From NCBI GenBank assembly GCA_000482145.1, contig AUXH01000114.1, positions 1 through 39,507 of the forward strand: a DNA stretch of 39,507 nucleotides, read 5' to 3'. Numbering within the stretch: the stretch's first letter is position 1; each line of letters begins with the position of its first letter. A program made the translations under genes and the position numbers. Shown here one piece after another: positions 17,704 to 29,183 of this stretch. The DNA is from Strigomonas culicis (Eukaryota; Euglenozoa; Kinetoplastea; Trypanosomatida; Trypanosomatidae). Under the pieces are notes generated by a model, which worked only from the letters and a program-made list of their open reading frames with translations, had not been told where the DNA came from and ran no database searches.

Positions 17704-19675
17704 ATGATATTTATAGAGCCGGAGGTAGATTGTTTCGACATTCGCCTCAACAAGATTGCAGTGCCAAAACCTTTGTTGAGTCTCGCCACACCAGGTGCAG
17801 ACGAAGCCGCCCTGTATCATAATAATAAGGATAAAATAGTCTTGCTGCAGCACCACAGTGCAAAGAAGGATACGGATGCGCCCTCGCCCTTTCAAAAAGA
17901 TCAGTATAGCTTCCTGCGCGAGCCCGGCTGTGAGGCGGGGGCAGAAGCGCAGAAGCAGGTGGAGGAGACAGCGAAGGTGAACGATAATAATCTGATTCGC
18001 TTGAGTGCACACCAACGGTTGACCGCCACGAATAGCACAAACAATGACAATCCGCATCCTAATCAAAAGGAGCTGGAAGTGCGGGCGGTGCAGAAGGCTC
18101 TGTCTGAAATTCTTCACAAACAGTTTTGTTATGAGTCCGACTTCACACTCGAAAACATCTTTATTCTCGCTGTCACCCACAAGGCGGCGCCGCCGTCGCA
18201 GGCATCTGCCGCCGAAACCTTTCATACGCATCATGCGAATCATGCGGCAGCCAGTTCTTTACGACTGGAGGATTTGTTAAGTTATCAGCATTATTATCAA
18301 TACCTACCGTTGTATTTAAAAAGCCGCACGTTCTACTCTCATCTGGGGCTCCTGTTGCCTCAGCTGGACTTTCACTACCATCCCCAAGACGAGCAGGAAA
18401 ACGTGTCAACTACCAGTACGGATGCGGCTAACAAAGCTGAAGGTGCGGGAAAAGAGCCGAAGGATAAGGAAAACTACACCCGGGTGCGGGTGCCGCTCTT
18501 CTACGACTCGTACTATATCCTCCTCCCAGCACTCACGGCGAAACAAAAGCAGCTCTATGAGCGAGCTCAGCGGACGTGGGGGCTCCTCCCCACGTCGGTC
18601 AATCCGTCGTCGAAGGCGGAGGAAGAAGATGCAGCCGACACAAAAGATAAGAAGCACACAAGTAAAGAAGAGGATAAAGAGATGCTGCACTTCCATGTCG
18701 TGGATGGAAAGTTCGCGCACTTTGTGTTAGTCGATGAGGAGGAGAAGGAGGAGGGGAACCCCTTTTTCTTCGACCCGAGTGTGGCGGTCACCGGCCTCCA
18801 CCGCACGGATGGTGGGCGGCACGTCGGTGGGGAAAGCACCACGTACAAAATCAACAAGGAGGATGCCACGACGGATAAGGATACCCGCGTAAAGGACCGT
18901 GTGGAGGCGGAGAGACGGCGGGAAATCAAGCGGGCCTTGCACTTCTCGGTGTACAAGCTGCCCTTGACCAACTTCACGGACGAGGAACAGAAGGTGTACA
19001 TGAAGGAGCGGGAGCGGTTCCGACTGCTCGACTACTATTTTGACCTCCACCAGGGGGAGGAGGCGGATGGAGAGGCCGCGGGGGGCGTGCTGCAGCAGCT
19101 GTACAAACAGCGTGAGACGCAGCTCAACAATACCTTTCAGGGACTGATGGCGCAGGACCAGCTCGCCTCGCAGTCGCAGCAGCAGACTGCCACACAGCCG
19201 CAGCTCGCGGGGTTGATGGAAAAGGTCAACCAGATCCTAACGAACTACGTGTCGCAGAGGGTGTGGGTGGAGGACGAGGAGCCGAATGACAGCGCTAAAA
19301 AGAAGGCGAACGAAGGAGCGGAGGAAGCCGCCGCCGCCCCCGATGCGGCGCGGAAATCGGAAACAGAGGCCCGCACGAGCCCGGTAGTGGAGGTGAAGGA
19401 ATCGAACCCAACGGAGAAGGAAGACGCGAGCGGCAAACGCAGCGCTGCCGGGGCCGAGGCGGTCGCGGAACGCCAACCGGAAAAAATGGAGCTGGATGGG
19501 GTCGAGCAGGATCAAGGGGAGGCGGCCGTGGCGGTGAAGAAAAAGACGGTGAAGCAGAAAGGTCCGCCCGCTGCACTGCTCGCGCGCCTCCAGCAGAAGA
19601 CCGCCACGACGCGTAAAAAGGCAGAAGTCGACGCCAACAAGGAAAACGAAACAGTGAGCGCCAAAACTAACAATA

Positions 19676-19707
<32 letters not shown>

Positions 19708-22700
19708 CATCCGCCGCCAACCCCAATACGTTTAACGACCCGCGACAGTAACAAGATCAATGTGATAAACAACGCTAGTACGGACGGCTCCACAAAAAAA
19801 GCGTCCATTGACATCAAGGACAAGTCTGTTGAGGCAAAGAAGACACCGTCCTGCATAAGGGTGTCATTGACGGAGGAGGAAAAACAGAAGAAGCAGCACA
19901 CGGAAGCTGCCGCCGCGGCAGAAGTGGCGGAAGAAAAAAAGAAAACACCGGATGTCCCCCACGCGCACCCGGTGAGGGGCATGCCGGCGTACCCCTCTGT
20001 CCGCGCTTGCAGCGTCACACGCCTCGTCTTTACCTCCGCCTTCATCGACTGCTACCACTTTGTCGTCCGCAACCAAAACAACAACGCCTTTTACTACGCG
20101 CACTCGGACCGGCCGACTTTTCTGCCCAACGCGATCAACGTGGAGCTGGAGTCGGACTTGTGCTTCCAGCCCGTGGCGCAACCGCAGCAGCCAGCGCCGC
20201 AGGTGCTGGCAGAGGAGGCGAAGCGGCAGCGGCGCAGCCACTGGTACGCGGAGCAGCTGCCGACCATGGAAGGTCGAGAGACAGAGTTTCTGAAAGAGGG
20301 GGAGGCCCATCCGCAGACAGAGCGCGCTCGGGAGCCCTCCCCGCGGCCGTGTGTCAGCAGCGGCGCCTTCCACGTCGACCCTCGTCGTGACCAGGCGCAG
20401 GCGGGGGAGGACGAAGTGGCGAAGCGGGAAAGGGATCTGCGCCGCTTCGCCTTCGGGTTCCCAGCGCGACCCGAGCCAGCGCCAGAGCCGGTGCGACAGA
20501 ACCCACCGCAGCGGGACGGGCTGGTGGTATCTGCCCCGCCCTCACGCGCGCCGTCGCCGGACCCCGCCGACGTCGAGACGAGCGGCAGTGAGCGCGACCG
20601 CCGGCATCGCGAACGCGCGGCGAAGGAAGCGGAGGCAGCAGCAGCAGCAGCAGCAGCGGCAGCAGCGGCGTGCGATCTGGCGCAGCCCTTTGCGGCTCTG
20701 CGGTCGCGCACAAAGGGATTTCTGCAGCTCGACATTGCGCTCACCAGCAACAACAGCGTCAATGGCAACAACAAGGGAAGCGTGCAGTCGTTGAAGGAGA
20801 AGGGCATCCGGCTGCCAGATTTTCTGCTGCACGCGCCGGAGGCGGGCACGCAGCAGCCGAGGGACGGTGCCAAGCCGCGGACGACGACGACGACGACGAT
20901 GGCGCGTCCATCGGACAGTGTGAATTTGTTCTATGCCCTCAGCCGCTCCGCGCTCGCACAGCATAAGCTGCGCAGCGGAGCCATCCGCCCGGTCATCTCT
21001 GTGAGTCTGCTGGAGGAGGTGGACGACGACGACGCTGTTGCGGGCGCGGCGGCGCCGGAGGTGGTCTGCCGCGGTCTGTCTGACCACACGTGGTTCGCGC
21101 TCCCACTTCAAAAAATTCACAATCGGTACAAGTACAAGGACAGCAGCGCGACAGCGCAGCGCGCGGCCGCCTTCATGTACCGCCAGAGCCGCCACACGGA
21201 CGCGGATGGGGCGGCGAACCACATTTTTTACAACGAGCATCAGATTGAGTTCACGCCGATTGTGTTGGGGTCGACAGAAGTGGTAAGCGACGTCGGTTTG
21301 CGCTCCGCCTTCCACTTTGGTGTCTTCCCCACCCCGGAGGCGCCGCTCACCGACGGCTTCGACCATTCAGACCGTGTAGCCACTAATGGTGAAAACATGA
21401 GAGACAGCACCACCAATAACGACAACAAGAAGCAACAGCAGCAGCAGGATGCGTCTAATCTGAATAACAATAGCAAGAGCAATAAGCCGGAGCCGATGGT
21501 CTTTGATTTTACAGCTAAGGGAAAGGATGCGAATGCGAATGCGAGTACGACTAAACCGGAGCCAATGGTGTTTGACTTCTCAGGTAAAGACAATACTACT
21601 ACCAGTAGTAATAAAAATACGACGACGACAAGTACCGCCAAGGATTTGGCCGCGCGACGCGCCGCTATGCGAAAACCCAACAGTCTCTTTTCGGCGCCGC
21701 ACCGATCGACCGCCGCCACCACGCTCCCGCCGTCACAGGCGACTAGTAATAATATGCGGAGTTCATTTCAAACCAATTTGAACAACAGCACTTTCGGTTA
21801 CCGCCGGAAAGTGTCTGTGCAGCCTCCCATACGGGCCTTTGTGTATTCACCGGTGAACGATAATAATAATACTAATAATCAGAATAATAGTAGTAATAAG
21901 AGAATCAACTTCGATGATGTTCCGGTTGGTGGGAGCTCTACAAATCATAACAATAATAATAATAATAACTTCCAAAATAACAATGCCAACAACCGCTGCA
22001 CCGTGAACTTTGACGATGTGCCTGTTGGCGGCAGATCCACCGGCAATGACATGCGCGCCGTGTTCACCACGCTCAATATGATGAATCCGAACCTCAATAA
22101 TAACATGAACAGCACGCCCCTGCGACGTAGCTGCACACCTCCGCCACGCCTCAATGGGAATAGTTTTCAAAACGCTATGCATAATAATAATAATAATAAC
22201 AATAATAACAGTAATAGTAATAGAAATACGCTTAATGATAACAAGAATATGAATCGTCGAAAGTCTTTCACGCCGCCGCCACCGCTGCGCCTTTCTTGCT
22301 TCAATTGGAATAATAATAATAATACCTTTCAGCAACAAGTTCTGAATACGAACTGCTACAACCCGCCATCGATTGAGAAGGAGTACAACATGAATAGTAA
22401 TCATCATCCTCATCAGAACAGTAGCAATAACAATAACTTTGGCAATCGCTGCTCTGCGTCCTTCCATACGCCAGAAGAGTACATGAATAGCAATCATAAC
22501 AATAATTTTAACTACAATAATAACAACAACAGTTCGCATAGCTTTACGATCCAGCGGACACCTTTGAAGGCGTTCGGCACGAATAATAATAATAACAATA
22601 ACTATAATAATAATAATTTTAATAATACTAATAATAACTTTAATGACCGGTTTTCTGCTCTTCCAAATAGAGATTCTTTTTTTGCAAATAATAATAATAA

Positions 22701-22794
22701 CAATAATAACTTTAATAATCATAATAACAATCGTACTACCATGAACTATGACGATATGCCTGTCGGAAGAGGTGGCATGGGTAATAATTATCAG

Positions 22795-22826
<32 letters not shown>

Positions 22827-25800
22827 CAACTTCAATAGTAGTAGTAATAATAACAATAATAACTTTAATAATCATAATAACAATCGTACTACCATGAACT
22901 ATGACGATATGCCTGTCGGGAGAGGTGGTGTGGGTAATGGTTTTCAGAATAATAATAATAATAATAATAATAATCGTACCACCATGAACTATGATGATGT
23001 GCCGGTTGGAAGAGGCGGTATGGGTAATATTTTTCAGAGTAATAATTATAATAATAATAACCGTACCACCATGAACTATGAGGATATGCCCGTTGGACGA
23101 GGTGCTATCGCTAATAATGCTCAGAGCAACAATGCCAACAACCGCTTCACAGTGAACTTTGACGACGTGCCGGTCGGCAGCAGATCGACTGGGAACCCTT
23201 TTAATACGACAAGTCACGGCAACAACGCGCCCTTCGGTCAGCAGTACACGTTAGGGACGCAGCGCGATGGGCAGCACTATGGCAGCGCTCAGTTTTGTTT
23301 GAACGAGTACAACGATGCGCGCGCGCCTGTGTTCTCGTCGAATCCCTACAATAATAATGCGGAGCAGCTCTGGAAGCGAAGTAGGGGACGAACCGCCTTT
23401 GACGTTCTCCAGAGCGCTCACGAGCGGCGCTCACAGCCCTACGCGTGTCCGCCGCCGACGTCAGCGACCACCGCGGCCCGCGTGGCGCCTCGCTTTGCGT
23501 TCCTCCGTCGGGGCGGGAGCAGCACCACCGCTGCTGCGCGGACAACAGCAGCAGCAGCGGCAGGCCGGAGCCGCGGCATGGCGGCGCCGCGGTTCACCGT
23601 CCCGCGGCGTGGCGCCGCGCAGCCGAAGATGACCATTCGGGAGCGGCTGGAGCTGCGTAAGCGGACGATGGAGCGCGCGCAGAACGCCTCGGGGCTGGAA
23701 CACGAGCTCCGGAAGAACTATCTGTTGGGAAATGATGTGAAGAGGCTGCGGAGCGAGGTGACCTTCGACCTGCCCACGCCATCGCCCACAACGCTGAGCG
23801 GCGAGACGATGGCCGCGCGCTGGAACCGGCTGTACCGCCGCTACGCGCAGGCCGCCGCGGACGCACACCCCACCGTGCAACAGCTGGATCTGCCGTCCTA
23901 CCTCCACTTCCAAAACGTCCATCACAAAAGTGGGTCTGATAGCGCGGCAGGCGGCCTCGACGTCGACGCGCGGCTGGACGCGTACGGCCGCAAACTGAAG
24001 CAGCTGCAGCGGCTCAGAAACGCGAACAACCGTGGCAACCCGCAGCAGAACTTCGACGGCGTCAACGTCTCCTTCACGATTCGCGACATCGCGAATGCCT
24101 TTTTGTGTCTGCCGTATCTCTCTTCCTCGTCGTCCTCCGCGGCGGCGGCGGCGGCACAAGGCCTGGAGGAGAAGGACATGTGCGAGGGCGTCTTTGGTAC
24201 GGACGGCCCGTCGCTCTTTATCTCCAAAAACAAACAAAAGCTGCGGAGCGGCTGGCAGAGCTACCTTGGTGCGCTGCATCTCTATCAAGCGCCTTTCTTC
24301 CTCCACCAGAACTATCACGGCGCCGAGCCGCAGCGGCGGCGGCGCGCCAACCAGTCGATGCTGGCGGAAGCGCAACGGGTGATGGTGATGGTGCTGCGCG
24401 TGCCGCACTATCCAAAGATGCGGCTGTGCGTCGCGATCCATCACATGGAGGACTTCATCAGGATCTTGCAGCAGCAGAAGCTGCCGCGCTGGTTGTCCAT
24501 CTCGGACGAAGAGCGGTGGTGGCGTGAGCGGGATTTTTTTTCACGCAGCGACCCCACGCGTACGAATGAGACGAACTACTTCAAGCTGAACTCGGACTCG
24601 GAGGAGGACGACGCGGACGGTGCGGCGGTCGGCGGCGCGCGCAGCGGCGCCAACCGCATTTCCCTCTCGGCGGACGGTCGCTCCTACCTGGAGGAGGTCA
24701 CCACGTCGTACCTGTTCGGGCTGATCCAGCGCAAGTCGCAGAAGCGGGTTGCCTTGACGGAGCAGCGCGGCGCGCCGGCGGCGGGCGGTGCCGCGGGCAG
24801 CAGCTTTGACGCCATCCTGCAGAACAACTTCAACTTCTACAAGAGGTACAAGCAGCAGCACGTGCGCGAGGGGCTCTGCTTCACCTTCGCGCACCGGTGG
24901 CAGATCATCCTCTCGGAGACGCGCGACACACTGACGTACGTCCGCCACCGCGCGGAGGCGGAGGTGGGCGGCCCGCCGCCGCGCGCGACGTCCACACGGA
25001 ACACCCGTGCGCGCGCCCCGGCGCCGCCGGGCAGTCTGCTGCAGACGCTGTATCAGTGCGTGCACCGCGACGGTCGCAACGCGCGCAACATCATCTTCAC
25101 ATCGCCGCTGTTGGCGGACCCGGCCGCGTGCTACGGCCGCCTGTCGTTCCTCTGCAACCGCCTGTTTGCCTACGCCCAGATGGAGCGGCAGGTCGCGACG
25201 CTCGCCACGCTGCGCAACTACATTCTTTTGCGGCGCCAGACGGATACGCGGCGGGAGGGGGTGCTGCGGATCTGTGACGAGGCGCGGCGGTGCAGTCTGA
25301 AGAATAAAACGGAGGCCATGGTCTTTGATTTCACGGACAAGGAGCAGAAGAATGCGACGAGCACCACCACTGCTACTGCGGAGAAGAACGCTAAGCCGGA
25401 GCCAATGGTGTTTGACTTCACGGACAAAAACAATAATACGAATAGGAAGAGTACCGCCATGGACTTGGCCGCGCGGCGCGCCGCTATGCGCAAGCCCAAC
25501 GCCCTCTTCTCAGCACCGCACAAGGCCACAGGCGCCGCTGCCACGCCGCCGCCGCAGCAGACGAATAACACAAACACCACTAATAATCATCCGCGTCCAA
25601 AAGCGGTGGCCATGGTGTTCGATCTGACGGACAAGGGAACGGCGCAGCCGGCCGCGGCGGCGTCGGGCCCCACCGACAGAGAGAAGGTGGACGATCCACA
25701 TGGCAGCCGCAAAAACGCCATCGCACCGTACAGCTACGCGTCCGACCTCACTGCAGTGGCCGCGCCGCCGCGCGGCGACGCCCTCGCCGTGTTGGATGCG

Positions 25801-27804
25801 AAGGACGAGTTCGGCGTGCTCCTGCACTTCGCGCTGCAGCCGCCCACCGGCGCGTCCCCGCAGACGCCCGGCGCGGCGCTGACGCTGCGGCCGCCGCTCG
25901 TCCAGGCGCTCTCGACGGTGCCCCTCGCCACGGACAGCGCCGCGACGCGCGCGCTGGTGCCGCCGGTCGTGGCGGCGCGGCCGGCGCTGGCGCTGACGCC
26001 GTCGATTCATCAGGTGCAGCAGCTGCTAATATGGCAGTTTGAGTTCCACCAGCAGCGCTATGAGCTCTTCCCGCTCGCACTCAGTAAGGCCCAAATCGGA
26101 GAGCAGCTGCACACATCTCGGGAGGCAGCAAATAGCAGTAATCATAATAATCAGCATAATGTGTATGCAATCTCCGCCTTCTCGCGCTTTTTGGTGCTGC
26201 ATTTGTTGAAGTTTTCGTTTCTCTTTCCGGTCGACTACACGAGTTTTGGGAGGAACAGTCATACGAACCTGAAGGACAACCTCTTCTTGCGGTATCAGCT
26301 GGAGACCCAGCAGCAGCAGGCGCGTGACGGAGAGGGGACGCGTGGTGGGAGTCGAGTGTGGTGTTTTCTCTGGCGCTGGAGCCATTCGCGCAATCTCCTC
26401 GTGTTGTGCCTCTCCATTCTTGTGACTTCGAACCCGTTCTTTTACTGCTGCGTGGCGCTACTGGGCCTCGGTGTATACTTCATCGGCCAGTCGATCGTCC
26501 ACTTGCTCGGCCTACAGCAGTACTTCTCGTGGTGGAATAAGAATAATAAGGTGTCACATTGTAAAAACTCGCGACTCGCGCTGCCGTTGGTTACGGAAAA
26601 TGAATCCCTCTTGTACAACAACAGCGAGGCCGTCATGGAATCTTTGTTAGAGGAGATCTTCAGTGCCGACGCGAACCAGGATAACAACTGCAGCGTTGGG
26701 ACGCCGAAGCAGATCCTCTTGAATCGTATTCTGCAGTTTCAAAATGCCTTTTATTATTGCATCAGTCGTCTGACGCTGTTCCTAAAAGGGCACTCGCCGC
26801 TGCTGTCACTGCTCACCGGGCTGCTCTTTTTGAGCTACCTCGTCCTGTACGCTGTGTACGGACACGCCATGGAGGTGCTTCTTTTGGTGCTGTTGCCGCA
26901 TTCGACGAGTGACTTGCAGAGCCGCAGCGTGTATCAACTGGGACTGATCGTCCAGCGTACGGTGCATAAGGGGCTGGCCGTCCTGCGCACGCATACGAGT
27001 GCGAATGCAGTGGATTACTTTCAAAGCCGAATTGAGGCGCTGAATCGGACCCTCACATCTGCGAGGGATAGCCTTTACGCGGGGCATGGCGTGCGTGGGC
27101 GCACGGCCGCCGAGGAACAGGAAGTCATGAAGTACAACAAGCACAACAAGAATTTCTATGCGACGGCGACGACGGCAACCACGCAGTGGGTCTCTTTCGT
27201 GACGGACACCATTTCGTCCTTTTGGGGAGGTGCCAACTCCAACGCCGACGTGAACGCGCAGAAGAAAATATCAAACTATACCTCCATTTTCGGCCACCCG
27301 ATCCCCGCCGATCCGAACCAGGAGGATGCCGCAACGCGTGCGAATGGGGTCAAGCATTTCTATCAGAATAATAACTACTATGCGTACTACGACGACCCGT
27401 GGGCGGCGCAGGACGAGGAAGCACATGCGCAGGACTATCAGACGGTGGCGCACCACAGCCCTCAGCAACCGGTCGGCAAGCTCTGGAATTCGAAGGAGGT
27501 CGCGGAACTCTCGCTCTTTGAAGAAACATCTCTTTTGATTCAGAAACTGTATCAATCACTACAAAGCAATAATACAAATACAAATAATACGAATGCGACT
27601 ACATTGTATGATCCATCATCGTTGCCATTGTTTCTACGCACGATTTATTATAACCCTCTCAGTTATTTTCTTTGTTATGTACTGTTTTGCTACATTGTCA
27701 CGTTTATGCTTCCCATGTCGCCTGTTCGAAAGATCATAAATTTAATGATTCGGACGTTTATTAATGATGATAATTTGAGTCGAAGACCTCCGCTCTCTTA
27801 TTAA
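17704..27804 (+). CDS. Unknown 3366-residue mosaic protein: poly-Asn, repeated short motifs, C-terminal membrane segments
   Basis: No known family was recognised. Residues 1-500 look partly folded (DFTLENIFILAVTHKA, RVRVPLFYDSYYILLPAL), with Glu/Lys-rich inserts. A charged linker runs to about 760, with Asn 656-665. A short ordered block follows (RLVFTSAFIDCYHFVV). Ala/Arg/Glu-rich sequence with poly-Ala lies near 980-1000. Another ordered block runs to about 1230 (SDHTWFALPLQKIHNRYKYK). The Asn-rich region spans about 1250-1860, with seven N[FY][DE]D[VM]PVG motifs starting near 1402, 1435, 1681, 1732, 1762, 1791 and 1818. Basic and folded-looking sequence (1950-2530) precedes a second copy of the MVFDF / DLAARRAAMRKPN module at 2539-2644. 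Hydrophobic stretches lie at about 2897-2940 (possibly a pair), 3035-3065 and 3319-3341. The frame is open throughout, without internal stops. It could be an organelle-membrane scaffold or tether; that is inference. Confidence 0.82.
19669..19698 (+). repeat. (AAT)n microsatellite coding for 10 Asn
   Basis: Ten successive Asn codons (one AAC then nine AAT) lie in the charged linker of the giant protein, followed by a short Asp/Asn alternation. It is the first of many Asn expansions in this gene. Confidence 0.9.
21481..21720 (+). repeat. Module copy A: PEPMVFDF twice, then DLAARRAAMRKPNSLFSAPH
   Basis: Codons for PEPMVFDF lie at residues 1262-1269 and 1285-1292, and DLAARRAAMRKPNSLFSAPH at 1314-1333. 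The same order recurs about 1,270 residues later (copy B). The spacing is filled with Asn, Thr, Ser and Lys. The arrangement looks like an intragenic duplication of a linear-motif cassette. Confidence 0.8.
21901..23184 (+). repeat. Asn-rich array with seven N[FY][DE]D[VM]PVG motifs
   Basis: The Asn codons are mixed AAT and AAC. The motif copies read NFDDVPVG (1402, 1435, 1818), NYDDMPVG (1681, 1732), NYDDVPVG (1762) and NYEDMPVG (1791). Most are followed by GG, RGG or GRSTG. Two copies share a 74-nt identical block, at 22693-22766 and 22846-22919, spaced exactly 153 nt (51 codons) apart. This points to recent in-frame tandem duplication. The motif core is kept while the Asn spacers differ in length. 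Confidence 0.88.
25309..25644 (+). repeat. Module copy B: three MVFD[FL]TDK motifs and DLAARRAAMRKPNALFSAPH
   Basis: MVFDFTDK is at residues 2539-2546, PEPMVFDFTDK at 2565-2575, DLAARRAAMRKPNALFSAPH at 2587-2606 and MVFDLTDK at 2637-2644. This repeats copy A at 21481-21720 in the same order, with one extra MVFD motif after the basic element. A stretch of at least 24 nt over PEPMVFDF is identical between the copies, although other codons have diverged. Confidence 0.8.
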
Positions 27805-28130
27805 TGGCGGTTGTTGTTGTTATTGTTGTTGTTTTTTACACATCCACGAAAGAGAGAGAAGAAAGAAAATATTTGTTGATAGATCGATAGACGCTATATC
27901 CATACACTTTAGAATAACTTTTTTTGGTGTTTCCATTTTCTATAAAACGATGCGCTAATGTATACGCACTACCGCTTAAAAAGAAAAATTCGAAAAAAGG
28001 TGTTTTTTTTTTCTTCTCATCGTCAAAGTTTTGATACTGTCTTCCATGTTCTTTTTATGTTTCTCTCTCTCCCCTTTTCCCCTTCTTTTTGTTTTTTGTT
28101 GTTTTCTCAAGGATAATAATAATAAAAATA
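27805..28130 (+). promoter_or_regulatory. Intergenic region with trans-splice acceptor for small membrane protein
   Basis: A GTT/ATT repeat (27806-27835) follows the giant gene's stop. A long pyrimidine tract at about 28061-28107 ends with CTCAAG, AG at 28110-28111, leaving 19 nt of 5' UTR. No gene is seen. Confidence 0.65.
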
Positions 28131-28685
28131 ATGCGCCAACGACAGGCACCCCCGCAGACGATGGACGAGGGCGTCGCGAGTGAGGGCGCGATGACGTATG
28201 GATACAACTACACGACGAACACCACAACAAACGTCACGGCCAACGCCACAGCTATGGTGGACGAGGCAGCGGAGCAAAAAAGGCGGCGGCGCGCGGAGAA
28301 CCGGGAGAAGCTGCAGGTGCTGATGGCGAAGGCAGAAGCGCTCAACCGCCAGCAGGCCATGTATCAGAACTATCGCAATGACTTCTTTGAACAGATTCGC
28401 GAAAATGGAAAGAGTCACCAGAACGATGGTAGTGATGAGAGGCAGCCGGTAACCGATGAAACTGAGTTTTATACCGAAACATCCCACAACAAGCGCGATG
28501 GGGACTTAAAGAAGAGCCGCAAACAGAAGCCGACAAGTAAGGCGATGAAAACATTGAAGAGTACAGATTTTTTAGATTTTGATGAAAAGTTTGGCGGCCG
28601 TCTTTTTAACTATGTCGCATTGGCGTTGGTTCTCAGTGCACTCTTTTTGTTTTACTGCATGTGGTTTACAGATTGGATTCGCTAA
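28131..28685 (+). CDS. Small protein with C-terminal transmembrane anchor, function unknown
   Basis: There is no recognised family. In the 184 residues, an N-terminal Thr/Asn-rich stretch with several N-x-T patterns (about 24-42) is followed by a strongly charged helix, probably coiled-coil (EQKRRRRAENREKLQVLMAK, about 46-65). A polar, Lys-rich linker leads to one hydrophobic segment at about 161-179 (YVALALVLSALFLFYCMWF), ending TDWIR. A single anchor five residues from the end makes it tail-anchor-like, so the N-terminal part would face the cytosol and the N-x-T patterns would not be glycosylated. A SNARE or trafficking role is possible but no SNARE heptads could be confirmed. The start is the first ATG after the acceptor AG at 28110-28111; in-frame codons before that lie in the pyrimidine tract. 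Confidence 0.75.
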   Translation: MRQRQAPPQTMDEGVASEGAMTYGYNYTTNTTTNVTANATAMVDEAAEQKRRRRAENREKLQVLMAKAEALNRQQAMYQNYRNDFFEQIRENGKSHQNDGSDERQPVTDETEFYTETSHNKRDGDLKKSRKQKPTSKAMKTLKSTDFLDFDEKFGGRLFNYVALALVLSALFLFYCMWFTDWIR

Positions 28686-29183
28686 ACAAACTTATCCAAT
28701 AATACTATGATTCTAAATCAAAATGAAGACATTTAATTTAAAAAAAAACGACTAAATAATTATTACGTTGTTATTGTTGTTTTCCGCACGTGTGTACGAA
28801 CGTGCGTGTATGTGCTTTCCTTTTTTTCGATCGTATGAATTATGGACATCGTTTCACCTTTTTCTTTCAATTGCAGATTGCGCGTGCGCTTATTCATTTT
28901 ACCGCGCCGGTGCTTCTTGTCGTTAAAAAGAAACGAAAAATTCTCTCTCTGTCTCTATCTATCTATCTACTTATTTTATGTTCTTCATATTCCCCCATTT
29001 AGTGTAAGAGAAAAATAACTTATTTCTCTTTTTTTTTTAGAGCGAATCACTTTCAGTTATTTATACCTTTCTTTTCCTGTGTGTGTGTGCGTGTACAATT
29101 ATTTATATCTGCGTCTGTATTTGCATTATCATTTTATCATTATATTATTATCAATATTATTATTTATCTGTATAGACACAAAA
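28686..29183 (+). promoter_or_regulatory. Intergenic region with trans-splice acceptor for the coiled-coil gene
   Basis: The gap is AT-rich. The pyrimidine tract at 29021-29038 ends in TTTTAG, AG at 29039-29040, giving about 143 nt of 5' UTR. The UTR contains a GT-rich run (29078-29095) and TTATTA-type repeats (29127-29166). The frame of the next gene is open through this UTR but contains no ATG before 29184. Confidence 0.6.

Noticed and set aside
21847..23217. 456-codon minus-strand frame rich in Ile, looking like a membrane protein
   Set aside because: The Ile runs are the antisense of (AAT)n Asn codons. The hydrophobicity is an artefact of the repeat.
17704..27804. Nucleoporin call for the giant protein
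   Set aside because: It is Asn-rich and repetitive, but there is no clear FG or GLFG repeat series; the repeated motifs are PVG and MVFDF types.
28089..28130. Extended N-terminus of the small membrane protein
   Set aside because: The codons lie in the pyrimidine tract before and across the acceptor AG and start at TTG.
29079..29183. Hydrophobic signal-like N-terminus of the coiled-coil gene
   Set aside because: It begins at GTG within AT/GT-rich 5' UTR; the ATG at 29184 fits the acidic coding start.
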